Shown piece after piece: positions 32,246 to 43,645 of a DNA stretch of 64,000 nt (positions are counted from its first letter, which is position 1; every line of letters begins with the position of its first letter). The notes beneath the pieces were generated by a model that was not told the DNA's origin, ran no database searches, and was given only the letters and a program-made list of their open reading frames with translations. Position numbers and translations under genes: made by a program. The stretch is from Cheiracanthium punctorium. Taxonomy: Eukaryota; Arthropoda; Arachnida; Araneae; Cheiracanthiidae. The DNA is taken from assembly GCA_038373885.1 (NCBI GenBank), contig JAWZYV010013174.1:1-64000 (forward strand). The letters run 5' to 3'.

Positions 32246-32605
32246 ACTAATAGACCATGGTCACTACAGCGTAATTCCTCATTTCTTTCATCTCCCATTT
32301 CTTTCCTGTCTCTTTCTTCTCTTCCTTTACCCTGAACTCTCTTTTACTCAGCAGTTACGCCTTGTTTGGTGTATATATTTGTAATATGCTGGTTTTTATT
32401 AATGTGTATTTGTTTATTACATTTATTACTTATTAGTGTAATTGTTTATTATTTATTTATTAGTGAGTATTTGCTTATTGTGTTTATTGACTATTTGCTT
32501 AAATTATGTTTAGATTTTGTGAAAGGTTAGACACTGTAGTTATTTGTGTGACCTCCTAACTGGGGATTGTACTGCCCGGGACCTGCAGTCCTTGGGAAGG
32601 GGCAA
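32246..32605 (+). other. Gypsy B sequence between integrase and 3' LTR
   Basis: T-rich, with TTTATTA-type low complexity (32390-32510). The last bases before the LTR (GGGAAGGGGCAA) are purine-rich, as expected for a polypurine tract. Confidence 0.5.
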
Positions 32606-33453
32606 TGTTACGAATTTTCGGGGCAGCCCGCTGTTCTGGGGATTAAAATAGTTCAAAATTTGCATTCCACGCTTCAAATAGTTAAACTTCTCTTTTTGTT
32701 GCCTCAAAATCAGTCAGCTAGAACCGGAGGTTTTGGTTTCCCCATTGTTTTTCTATGGCGGTTCTAGAAATCTCGAGAAATATTGGTCCTAGGCCTTCGG
32801 TAACTTCACTTTTGGGGACTTATTTTTGGCTCCAAATTTAGAGATATTTCGTCATAAGTATCCAAGTTTGGCGACATTTTGGTCATTTGGAGCGATTTTC
32901 CCTATGGGGCTTGTAAAGTTGCTTTTGCTGCATTAAAATCACATAATAACCCAACTTTCTCTTCTATGACGTAATCAAAATTCCCCCTTTATGTAAAATC
33001 TTGAGGAAATAGACTTTTCTGGAAGCTTCTTGTAGCTTCTGCTTCGACTATAAATACAAGCTGTCAGAGGCCCCAGTTCAGTGTGTGAGTTGAGCTCCCG
33101 TAGTATGAATCGAGCTGTCTGAGTGAGTACGCTCGCTTTGCTCTGTGAATTGATAGTGCTATAGAAGTAGTGTTTTGGCTTGCTTTTTGAAGCTGATTTT
33201 AAAGTGCTGTGTGTAAATTCTTTATTACTGAATTTTAAGGGATTGTGTACGATATCCCTTGCATATTTCCACTGGATTTTTCCTGTGGAAGTGTTTTATT
33301 TTGTGTGAGAAGAATTTTTCCAGTGGAAGTGTTTTATTTTGTGTGAGAAGAATTTTTCCAGTGGAAGTGTTTTATTTTGTGTGAGAAGAATTTTTCCTGT
33401 GGAAGTGTTTTATTTTGTGTGAGAGTTACCGTATTTTTGAGAGACACTAGGTA
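32606..33453 (+). repeat. LTR of Gypsy B (3' LTR, right end lost)
   Basis: Starts TGTTACGAATTTTCGGGG and aligns with LTR A to about 33453, then diverges, so its last ~200 bp are missing. TATA box 33049-33056 with initiator 33078-33082. Unlike LTR A it carries a 38-bp tandem array near its end. The E2F-like palindrome of LTR A is mutated here to TTTGGCTCCAAA. Confidence 0.75.
33274..33425 (+). repeat. 38-bp tandem repeat, four units, in LTR B
   Basis: The unit (GAATTTTTCCAGTGGAAGTG ... TGTGTGAGAA) occurs four times with only CAG/CTG differences. LTR A has a single corresponding unit, so the array expanded in this copy. Confidence 0.85.
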
Positions 33454-33462
33454 ATATAGGAA

Positions 33463-34020
33463 AAATATTCTCAAAGTACTCAAGCCGCAAACAAATTAAC
33501 AGCATTATATTTTTGTTACTTGTGCTATTATCATGAAATATAAGAAAACAAAACTTCTCATTTTTTTTATAACCTCTTCAAATAATATAACAGGAATACT
33601 GAAATCATAAAAATAATTAAATAAAACTATCAACCTCTCCTAGTGTCACAAAAAAATTGGTGGTGAGGTGTAATGAAGCACTAAAAGAAAAAAAAATATT
33701 TATTAATCATTAAAATGCAGTTTAAATAGCTACAAAACCCTTGAGGATTACCACAAAAACTATTTAAATATGCATACATAACTTTGATTATTTATTTTTA
33801 AAATCGTTATTATATTTTTTTCAATTTCGAAATATAAATAATTAATAAAATCGATACATCGACTCCTAATTTATGGAAAGTTATCTTGACATATTGTTTG
33901 CAACTATTGCCGCTAGATGGCAGCATCAGATAATCTCCTAATCAATCCAGCCTCATCCTCAACTGAAGCTGGGCTACTTTGATAACATGTCATTTGTTTT
34001 CCTTATCTGTAACTCCATGA
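33463..34020 (+). repeat. Dispersed repeat, copy 1 of 2
   Basis: 33463-33795 (AGTACTC ... TGCATACATAACTTT) matches 35115-35440. The downstream CCGCTAGATGGCAGCATCA string near 33910 matches CCGCTAGATGACAGCATCA near 36102. No coding frame. Confidence 0.7.
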
Positions 34021-35114
34021 CCGGAACACTAAACAAGCTATTAAGAACTGCCAATTTTTATAATAATAACTTTTATTTAATATCAGCAAATTATACACCA
34101 TAGCTTAATACAAAAATTACAGCATGTACACCCTCCAAAAAAAGTATTCGAGCAAGTAAGAAATTTCCTATTTTAGATATGCGAATAATAATTGAGTTTT
34201 TGAAAAACGCACAACTTGGTAGAAATATGGAAAGTCATATCTATACATAGCCTAATTCATATTCTATGATAAATAATTTTTAATATACGAAACCAACGTA
34301 GGAAATTTCTCTCTTGCTCAAATACTTTTTTTGAAGGGTGTACATAGTGTCAAGAGCTTCAGCTGGCATTTACTTATGTGTAAGCAGTACAACAGTTGAA
34401 TTAGACGAATGCAAATATTATGCTTATTATGCTACAATGCTTATTATGTTATGTGTTGATTTCACTAAAATATGATGCTTGTTTATATTATGACCACTAG
34501 AGGGCAGCATCATTTATGGGAATTGAAATTCATATTCAAAATATATCTTTCTAAATTTAATAAGAATTTGCTTTAAAATATTAAAAGTAAGCAATTATTA
34601 CATTGCTTTATGGACTATATACTACTGCTTTTTCTATTCTTAAAACTTAGTGTTACACTTTATAATTTTTCCTACTGGGGCCAAATAAAAAATTAAATTT
34701 GTGTTTATTTAGATTTAATCTACGTAAAATTTTAATGGTTATAGTAAAATTCTACCTTTTTAAAAGTAACTTTGTAATTTATTGTACATGTCAGGGATCA
34801 ATATTCAAAGAATAAAAGCTTAGTTCACTGTTTTTGGGACATCCTGTTTAATTATTATGCATAATTGAACTGTGCGTGATTCTTTTCGTTTTTGAAATGG
34901 AAGTAGATATAACTATTTGGATTGATTTTTGAAAATTAAGAAAAAATAAGAAATTTCAAAACTGAATATAATTAATGTTTTGTTTTTTAACCGAATTCCA
35001 GAATGAAAGTCTACAGTCTCAAATTTTCATTTTAGACTGGCCACAATTTCTAATGAGTATGAAAATGCTATATAAGACATGTTTTAGCTAGTAATTGTGA
35101 TATTGTTAAAATTT
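34021..35114. other. AT-rich sequence between the repeat copies
   Basis: No gene recognised. It contains the MITE at 34129-34340 and another GACCACTAGAGGGCAGCATCA-like string near 34490, a further relative of the flanking repeat. Confidence 0.5.
34129..34340. mobile_element. 212-bp mariner-type MITE
   Basis: TIR CACCCTCCAAAAAAAGTATT against the inverse ending AGGGTG, with TA on each side (34127-34128, 34341-34342). The arms extend ~45 bp with few mismatches. TA targets indicate Tc1/mariner transposition in trans. Confidence 0.75.
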
Positions 35115-35432
35115 AAGTATTCTCAAAGTACTCTACTAATCACAAATAAATTAACAGCATTATATTTTTGTCACTTGTGCTATTATCATGAAATATAAGA
35201 AAATAAAACTTCCCATTTACTTTATAACTATTTCTTTAAATAATATATCAGGAACAGTGAAATTATAGAAATAAGTAAATAAAACTACCAACCTCTCCTA
35301 GTGTAACAAAAAAGTTGGGGGTGGAGTGTGATGAGGCACTAAAAGAAAAAAATATTTATAAATGTTAAAAATGCAGTTACTACATAAACCTCTAGGATTA
35401 CCACAAAAACTGTTTAAATATGCATACAGAAC

Positions 35433-35485
35433 TTTAAATATTATTATTATTAATTAAAAAAAATTAATAATAATAATAATATTTA
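35433..35485. repeat. AT-only inverted repeat
   Basis: AATATTATTATTATTAATT and its inverse form a hairpin with ~20-bp arms around a short A run; probably microsatellite-derived. Confidence 0.7.
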
Positions 35486-35535
35486 AAGCGTTATAATATA
35501 TTTTTATTTTTGAAACAAATAAATAAATAAATTGA

Positions 35536-36030
35536 TTAACCCATTTATGCCTAGCGTCCCTTTTTTGGGACAGCATTTTCGCTATCAGCCGAAAACGTTA
35601 TTTATTTTTCCTAGCCTTTATTCACGAATATTGAACCTCAACTCTACAACATATTATAACATGACCCAGTAGGATGTTAACATTTCAATTTTTATACATA
35701 ATGATTTTAAAATAAAGCATCCCTTGTCCAAGAAGTTGAGATCAGAAATTTAGCTATTATTTCTAATATGGCAAAAAAATCCAGGCCTCTCAATTGGTCC
35801 TTTTTTTTTTTTAAATTCCTACCTTCATCAAAGTTTTATTTATAAAGCCTGGTATTTTAATGGTTTGATAGACGAAACCTTAACATCCAAAAAGAACATT
35901 TAACAACTGTTGAAGAAGCAGAACATTTTACTCTATTATTTATAGAGGTAGGAATTTTAAAAAACGAGGATAAATTGAGAGGCCTGAAATCGAAGAAAGT
36001 CGCAAAAATAACTGGGCACGAATGGGTTAA
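35536..36030 (+). mobile_element. TTAA-type MITE, copy 3, with nested insertion
   Basis: TTAA at both ends (35536-35539, 36027-36030) and the same TIR as the copies in Copia. Without the nested 205-bp element and its 5-bp duplication it is 285 bp, the length of copy 2, which it nearly matches. Confidence 0.88.
35782..35986. mobile_element. 205-bp CAGGCCTCTCAATT element
   Basis: Perfect 14-bp TIR CAGGCCTCTCAATT, with imperfect inverted similarity for ~45 bp. Flanked by AAATC on both sides (35777-35781, 35987-35991). The uninterrupted MITE at 21784 shows the empty site, confirming the boundaries. Confidence 0.82.
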
Positions 36031-36190
36031 TAAAATTAATTATTTCGACTAGAGTAATTTACGGAAAAACAGATGTTCTTAAAAGTTGTTTGCAACTCTC
36101 ACCGCTAGATGACAGCATCAAATAATGCTTTTCCCATTGGGATGCTTGGGCTATTTTTATAGCATGGCGTTTGACTTCCTTGTACTCTAC

Positions 36191-36599
36191 CTTCATGATT
36201 TCAGACTAAAAACTCCTGCGGCATTAATAAGTTAACTTTTAAAGTAAATTGCGTTCCTTTGTCGGCAATATTTATTCTCATTATATTAGGAATGTTAAAC
36301 CACACTGGCTTGTCGTCCATCTTATTTATGAATAACGTTTACAATAATCAGCATCCGCTAAATTTGAGAAATAGCGTGCTACGCTAATCCGGGCTAAACA
36401 TGAAAATGCGGAATATGGTCGTAAACCAGTTTAGCGGCTAATGTTACCGTTAGCGGAGGAAGAAAAGTCGCGCAAAAACTCCCTAATATTACAAACATGA
36501 TACGTTGCAAGTGTGCTGACTTAGGGCAACAAAAATATACACCTCAAAAGTTTTACTTCTAAAATATATTTAAATTATCGAAAAGAACGTCAAATTTAT
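36191..36599. other. Non-coding sequence
   Basis: No feature beyond a few inverted GCTAA/TTAGC strings (36355-36450). No gene seen. Confidence 0.5.
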
Positions 36600-36955
36600 G
36601 GCAGACAGGGATTTACAGCATCGCGTGTTACTACGTATGGGTGCCAGAGTCTCATTTTGGAAATTCACTGGCTGCGTCAAGCGGAGATCGTCCACCCGCT
36701 GAAAAGCTTAGTTTCTGTCCCCTCTCTTGCTTCATGAGCGTTCCGCAAAGGACCTGCTGGTTACGTATTTCTTCACAGGCGCCTGGAGCCTGGTATGCCA
36801 CTTCTTGGTCTGATTGGCTCTTCGCGTCAAGTGACTTCTGTAGAGCTCTGATTGGTGCTCTCCCTGCTGCCTGAGGAGCATATTTCTTCAAATTGCAGGA
36901 GGAGATGAGCCGGCTATGAGCATCTGTAAAGAGTACATTTTCTTCAAAACAAACA
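36600..36955 (+). promoter_or_regulatory. GC-richer island with CCAAT boxes, candidate promoter/exon
   Basis: About 330 bp of near-balanced base composition in AT-rich surroundings. It carries two inverted CCAAT boxes in similar context (TCTGATTGGCTC near 36808, TCTGATTGGTGC near 36848), several CpGs and no TATA box. A donor-like ATCT|GTAAAG follows near 36926. It could be the promoter and untranslated first exon of HDHD3, 6.7 kb upstream of its coding exon. Frames on both strands are open but resemble no known protein. Speculative. Confidence 0.3.
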
Positions 36956-38468
36956 AACCTGAAAAAATACAGTTCTTTCTTTCTTTCTTTCTATTTTTTT
37001 TTTTTTGGGTTGTCGTGTACATCGGGAAATCTGTTATTGGAAATATACCATTGGAAGGTACATGGAAAGATTGTATTGTACTTTCGTGTTGATTTATCTG
37101 ATGAACACTTTTGTATTATATAAAATAAAAATACGAAAGAGAATGTTATGTGAGATCAGTTATTAGATTGAGTGCTGCTTTGTTAATTTTATCTATTTAG
37201 CTGTTTTTATTTTATTCGTAGCATTATTTATCATTAGATTAGCTCTAGAGATTGCATAATCGAATATTCTTATCGTTATCATCCTATTTCTTTCTTTTGT
37301 GGTCGTGTTCCAAATGCATTCTAAACTAGAATAGTGACTGCCTCTTTAAACTGGCCAATTTTTAAACATTTTGGTTCAACACAAAGAACGTTATTTGTTG
37401 ATACTTTGAAATAACCCACACAAACATAAAATTAAACTGTACAGACCGCTTCCGGTTGCCTCATCCCTCAACCGTAAAAAGTCCCTCCTTTCGTACAAGC
37501 AGAAAGTAGGAAAACAGACTTTCTCTTGCACCACCCAAAACGGTAAATGGTTCCGACTTGGGAAAAAAAAAAAAAAATTGAGGAGGGGTGGGGGCTCAGC
37601 TCTGAAAAGTACATTCCTACCTCCACAGATCACAGCAGATCAGTGAGTTTCAAAAATTTTAGAATTAAATTTTATAATGGATATTTTTAACCATTTTTTC
37701 TTTAAATTAGAAATTCTGTTAATGCTTTTTTTTTTTCTGAATAAAAAATTATATGCAGTAGAAGTTGGTATGTTGTAAGCTTTTAACACTGCTAAAGCTC
37801 TTAGAATTTGTACCAAGACCATTACATATCTCCAAGCAGCAATGTTAAATGGTGTCTTTCCCCCTTTTTATAAAGCAATAAAAGTGCTGAAAAAAAGGCC
37901 TTTTTAAAGTTACTGTTATTGTTCAGCAATTATTGATTTGATAAACCCCTTAATATGCTTAAAGGCATTTAGATTCTATTTGTATGTAGTTTTTAATCTG
38001 TCAAAAATTTTTTCAATCCCTATATCAATAATAAAGTAGTAACTTTTTCAGTTTTAGGATGAAATTATTAGGGGCGCTCTTCATGAAAAACTATTGGCCT
38101 GCCTCAAACCTTATAGAGTCAGCACCTATGGAAAAGGTTCATACTGTTTGATTTTGAGAAATCTGGGTTAAGCAATGGCAGATCCATTTCCAAAGCTATG
38201 GCAGATCGTGCAATACTACTTTTTTTTCGATCTCAAAGTCGCTATTTCGCAGCTTTTTCCCCTCATCAAAGTCTTCAGTATGGTCCTTCATCTTCTGTGA
38301 TCGACAAAACAAACGAATGCACTTAACAAATTAAAACTGCAGACAAATTAACTTGCAACAACAAAAAACGTAAAATTCACAACAAGCAAACTCAAAAGTG
38401 GTCAATCAATCCAATCAATGTTGGGCAAAATACATCAAAAATGTATTTTCAGTACAAAATACAAGATA
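36956..38468. other. Non-coding sequence with simple repeats
   Basis: Contains a CTTT tract (36974-36991), T and A homopolymers and ordinary AT-rich DNA. No gene recognised. Confidence 0.5.
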
Positions 38469-39499
38469 CAGTGGAATCGTGACTTATGCGAGGTATGTGT
38501 TCCAAGACCCCTCACATAAGTGAAAATTTCATGTTGTAAATTAGGGTCAGTGATAAAATTAGGTATGCTGTGATAAATAATTATCATTTACTGTTTTTAA
38601 TTAAAAAAAATCAGTTATTGTACTAGTTTTTGCTGATCTGACATTTATGTACCTAGATGCAGTCGCATAGCCAGGGGGTGGGATATGGGATATATTCCCC
38701 CCACCCCCGAAGGATTTTTGGATTAGTGATGAAATTCCGTCTATTTATACACATATAAGTTCATATCCCCCCGAAAAATTTTTCAGGTGCATATCCCCCC
38801 CCCCCCCCCCCCCCGCCCGAAAAATTTTCCTAGCTACATGCCTGCCTAGATGTACAATCGGTTATTATTTATGTGCCAAATGCAATTTAATTATGCATTT
38901 GAAAAATTTAGCATAATTGTTCATTGTTTTAATTACTCCTTTGGAAAAGAAAATACTCCTAAAAAGGTTAAGGAGTATTTTTACTCTTCTGAAAAAATGC
39001 TAGATCAATCACTGATTAGTGTATTTATATGGCTTTTTGAAACATACACAATTAATTTAGATATTTATAAACATTTCTCAAACTGTTTTAAGCCATTAAC
39101 TAACAGTATATATTACCATTTCTCACAAGTAATGAATAAATAATGTATATTTATATATATATATATATATATATTTAAATGCAGTGTTATTCAACATGAT
39201 ACTGTACAGTATTGTAAATGCACAAAATTTATGATCAGTAGGAGAGAGCACGTACAGTATGCAGTAAACGAAAGTAATTACTATTAGTGCTGCACAGAAC
39301 TGTGATTGTTATAACTTTGTTGTACTATAAAGAATAATATTGTACCCTGTGCTTCTGCTGGCACTTCTTACTATTGTCGGAAAATCTCAGAATGTTGCAG
39401 GTGAGGAGTTCGCATAAGCTCTCCGATACATTACTTGTAATAAAATTGTGTAATATCCGATTCGTGTAAGTCAGATTGCATCATAGAGCAAGTTCACTG
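38469..39499. mobile_element. Pogo/Tigger-like non-autonomous element (probable)
   Basis: Left end CAGTGGAATCGTGACTTATG after TA; right end, read inverted, CAGTGAACTTGC with a matching TGACTTACACGA further in, before TA. The TIRs are weak beyond the first dozen bases. About 1 kb, no transposase. A hAT MITE is nested inside. Confidence 0.45.
38660..38844. mobile_element. 185-bp hAT MITE with C/G-rich arms
   Basis: Ends CAGTCGCATAGCCAGG and, inverted, CAGGCATGTAGCTAGG; exact 8-bp duplication CCTAGATG (38652-38659, 38845-38852). The interior carries a long C run (~38796-38814). Confidence 0.85.
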
Positions 39500-40956
39500 T
39501 ACACTGATTCAAAGACATTAAAATACAGACTAATTTCTGAATTAGAAAAACACAATATACACTCATTTTTAAAGTACATGCAAAACACATGTAGAAATAT
39601 AAAAGTATTTCAATTGAGAATAAGCTAAATTTTCCACTGAAGATCCTAGTTTATTTTATTCAAATAAATTTTAATGTGAAAACTAAAAAACAATCATAAT
39701 ATAGTCGTGTTAAAGAAAAACCTACATTTTTTTTTTTTTTAAAATGATACTTCACAAAATTTTACCTGTATTTTAATAAGATCTGAAGAGTATTTCTTAG
39801 AAACTTCATTGATATACAAATCGTAATTAAAACAGTATCATTCCAACATGTGAACAATGTACAATAGTTTATAAAAACTTTATTTTCCAAATGTGACAGT
39901 GTGTAAAATAAACCTTTTTTGATTAAAACCAAACTGAGCATTTTGATTAAAGAATAAGACTGATGCTTTCCCTTTCCTTGAAAAATTCTGTATTAAGCTA
40001 CCCACTAAACCTGTTATCTATTTGAAAATAGATATTGTGTTTCACTATTAGATCTGACCAATCTTTTCAACAAATATACATCTTAAAAAATGTATGTTTG
40101 TTGCAAAGATACTTTAATTAGTCAGTTATGTAACAATAATAATCATTCAAATTTATATTTGATGTTAATTTTTGATTAAAATTTAACACATTGTATATCT
40201 CTTTTGATGATTAAAAAAAAAAAAAAAACTTTAAATATGCCCTTTATATTTTTAAAAGTACTTTTGGTTTTCCTTTTAAAAAATCATGTAAATTTAAACA
40301 GTTTTAAAATTAAACAAACCATTTAAAGAATACATATATACAAAACTAAAGATGCATATTTTCAAGTCTTTTTGTGCATCCTTGCTGAAAGTTAACTAAT
40401 GAAAATTGACATTTAGAAAAAAATCTTAAATGTACAATAATCTGCTACATGCTTCACATTTTAGGAAATTTTGTTATATTACTTTGCTTTAAAGAATTTT
40501 TCCTAAAAGTTTCATAATTTCTATTGGTTTTCCTTGTTGACATTGTTCATTAAGTTTGTTTTCATTTGTATCTTATAAAAGGTATTCTAACTTTGAGTTT
40601 CTGATTTAAGTTTGGAAACCATGCACTTGATCAGAGATGAAGAACCTTTTTTGATTAGTTTGACTGTTAAAAGTTAGGGTTTTATTCTATTGTTCAGTGT
40701 GTGCTATTTGACATATTTCTTTTTAAAAATCATCCTTAAACGCCTTTGATTTCAAAATATCAAATTACATTTTGTAATTATACTCGTTATTTAGTCATTA
40801 ACTTTTATTAAATGTAAATTGAATAAACAGTTTAAAAAGTATTTTAGTTTATTTAAAATTTTAATTTTTTAAATTATTTTAGTTTAGTATTAAGAAAAGG
40901 TAAACTGGCCTAATAAAATGTTTTCATTGTTGTAAATGATTAAAAGTAATTTAATA
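39500..40956. other. AT-rich non-coding sequence
   Basis: No gene, RNA or clear repeat seen; A and T runs only. Confidence 0.55.
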
Positions 40957-42232
40957 CGTGGGACACTATTTATATTTTGATCCTAATAATGAAACAACGT
41001 AATAGACTCCTAATAATATTATAAATTTGTCGTTGGAAATAATTTTTTTTCAAAATATTCTCCTTCTTAATCTACACTTTTGCATACGTTCAAACTACTT
41101 GTCAGAGCATTTTTTCAATTCCACCTGCGATATCTCAAAAACACAGTTTTTGAAAACATCTATGTCTACCTAATGAAAATCATTGTTCACAAAATTTATT
41201 TTTGATGTTTGGGAACCAAGAAAAGTCGTTGGTGGCTAAATCAGAACTGTATGGCAGATGACCCATTAATTTGATTTTTGAGCATTCAATTATTCACCTC
41301 ATAGACAAGATATAGTAGAGCTCTCATTGTATGATGAAGAATGATCTGACTGCACTGGTTTGTTTTCCTTATTTTGCAGACTCTTGCTAATAAATAGTTG
41401 TGTACCATTCAGAATTAACCGTTCTACATTCCTCTAAAGGCACTGTTCCTATATGTCCAATTTTTCCAAAATAATAAGTGACCATTTATTCTAAAGTGCT
41501 TTGAGCGTGAACAGCTTTTGCTGGATTTGGTTCATCTTAAAGCATTCATGGAGTCAACTGCTGTTCACTTTCAGGCTCAGGATATATCCATGATTTGCCA
41601 CCTGTTGTAATAAGTCTTTTAAGGCACCACCATTGTATTTCTTGAGCAATTTTTTGCATTAATCAAGACAAGCATCTTTTTGAAATTTTTTTCAAATTTT
41701 GTGTGACCCAACAAAAACAAACCTTTTCCCCAACTAAATGATCATATGATATTCTATATAAGCTCGTTAAACTAATGCCTAAGATGGACTCAATCTCAGA
41801 GTATGTTACATGGCGATCTAGCATTATCTGTTTTTTCACAGTATCAATAATTTTGGATCCATAGCTTTCATCGGTGAGTGAATGGCAGCCATGATTAAAC
41901 TTGTTGCATCATCATTTTACAGTTGTAAAGGATATGGTCTTATTGCCAAAAGTGGAAGTAAGTTTGATCTTTCCATTTTTGTCTTGATAAATCCACGTCA
42001 AAACTTATAATAAATCATTGCATGAGAACTTTTAAGGGTTAATTACATTTTTTTTTTCTTTTTTGCTGAGAGACAATTTTCAAGTCGCTGTCAATAACAC
42101 AAATTGAGCCTAAATGACAAAATATTCTGATGAATTTTTGATAAAAAATATCAAACTTTTGATTGGAAACATCAGATATCACCTGACAACACTTAATGTT
42201 GTCAAGGTTCAAAACATAAATAGTGTCCTATG
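40957..42232 (-). mobile_element. Mariner element, decayed transposase on minus strand
   Basis: 1,276 bp bounded by TA, with TIR sharing GGACACTATTTAT (GGGACACTATTTATATTTTG at the left; inverse AGGACACTATTTATGTTTTG at the right). The minus strand from ~41990 to ~41030 translates, with several stops and shifts, into mariner transposase landmarks: a paired helix-turn-helix region with an EIESILGISLTSLYRI block, a TGGKSWIYPEPESEQQLTP block, and HLPYSSDLATNDFSWFP (from the usual HxPYSPDLAP motif). Length fits a full-size mariner. Inactive. Confidence 0.82.
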
Positions 42233-42489
42233 TATGTACCTGTAGCATGCAAACTAAATACTTGTCATGTCTCCTACTTAGTGTCCCACATGTTGTAGGT
42301 TTGCTATCCCTGCACTAGACATTGTGTACGTCACTAATCAAGTAACATGCAATTTTCATTGTTTGAAGGTATAATTAAAGTTCATAATAATTAAAATCCA
42401 GGAACAGCTTTAGTATCGCCCACCTGCCATTTTTGGCGCCATTTGTATTCTGCCAAATCGGTACCAAGTACCGTGTTTTGTAAAAGGTT
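42233..42489. other. Short spacer with a TTTGGCGC site
   Basis: Unique-looking sequence. TTTGGCGCCATT at 42432 matches the E2F consensus and lies ~1.2 kb upstream of the HDHD3 coding exon. No gene. Confidence 0.4.
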
Positions 42490-43300
42490 TACCTTTCAGA
42501 CTCTTGATGCAACTCCCGAGTTCCAGAATAGTGGGCATCTTGTTTCTAAACACAAAAACATATTACACTTTTATATCCACAGTTACTATAATATTATTAT
42601 CCAATTACACATAAACATAAATGCTTGTCATTTGCCATTGCTTCTTTTTTTAATTTTTGTTCAGTTTTAAAATTATCAGTTTTTTTTTCCCCCTACAGAA
42701 AGCTTTTTATAGCGACAATACAATCAAAAATTTTAGTAATCCCTAATCAACACAAAACTACCTAAACCTTATAATTAAAATTCTCCCTATTGATATCCCT
42801 TATTACCTCCAAAAAGTCATTGCACAAATAAATTTTCCTACAGTAAAAGGCATATTCAAAAAACTCTATCGCTTAAATTCTCAATGCACCTCCTGGCTTG
42901 AAAATGGCAGCCATCTTGTTTCTAGACACAAAAGCATTGACAATAACATATTTAACATAACACCTCATAAACTCATACATGATTTATCTATTTGCAACTC
43001 CTCACTTTCCCAAACTTTTCTGCTAACTTGAAAACTCAAACGTGAAATGCCTTGTCAAAAAAACTTACCTTTTAACTTCTCAGTGCGAGTTCTGATTACA
43101 AAATGGCATCCATCTTGTCTCTAAACGCTAAATCTTTGACAATAACAACATATTTAAACATAATTCCACGTGAACTCATACATAAAATATCTATTTGTAA
43201 CTCTTGGCTTTCCCAAACTTTTCCATTAATTTGAAAAATCAAAACTCCTACTCTTTATGTTCCTTTAAAATCCATTTACTTTTTCATCACAACACTAACT
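42490..43300. repeat. Degenerate tandem array with CCATCTTG motifs
   Basis: Two good units (~42885-43070 and ~43071-43256, period ~186 bp) share AAATGGC-CCATCTTG-TCTCTAAACGC-like, TTTGACAATAACA and CTTTCCCAAACTTTTC strings; a more divergent unit starts near 42510 (GGGCATCTTGTTTCTAAACA). CCATCTTG is the inverse of the YY1 core CAAGATGG. It lies 0.4-1.1 kb upstream of the HDHD3 coding exon, probably in its first intron or promoter. Confidence 0.55.
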
Positions 43301-43618
43301 CAATAAGCCGTTACAAAGCACATGTTTCACGTCGCTGACCTGCACTCGAGATGCTGTTTTCACCAATTTTCAAAGCATAAATGATTTAATTCCCAAAACT
43401 TCTACAAAAAGTGGTGCTGTAATCGATGCTTGCTGATTGGCCAATAGATCTTTCTTAGTTGGAGCTGGTGGTGTAAAGGTGAACTCATAAAACAGTTTGG
43501 GTTGCCACATTTGACAATTTATCACCAGGCTTAGCAATGTCTTTTTGCGAAAAATTTGGGTGGGTGATACTAAAGGCTAGCTAAAATCCATATGTTGTTT
43601 AATCTGATTAACTTGTTT

Positions 43619-43630
43619 TTGCTTTTCTAG
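43619..43630 (+). other. Splice acceptor of HDHD3 coding exon
   Basis: TTGCTTTTCTAG precedes GAAACTTGAATAAGAATG: a pyrimidine tract plus TAG, 15 bases before the start codon, so at least one upstream non-coding exon is likely. Confidence 0.65.
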
Positions 43631-43645
43631 GAAACTTGAATAAGA

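Larger units (their letters stand above)
35115..36190 (+). repeat. Dispersed repeat, copy 2 of 2, with MITEs inside
   Basis: Second copy of the repeat at 33463. It is interrupted by an AT hairpin (35433-35485) and by the TTAA MITE (35536-36030), after which the copy continues to about 36190. Confidence 0.65.
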
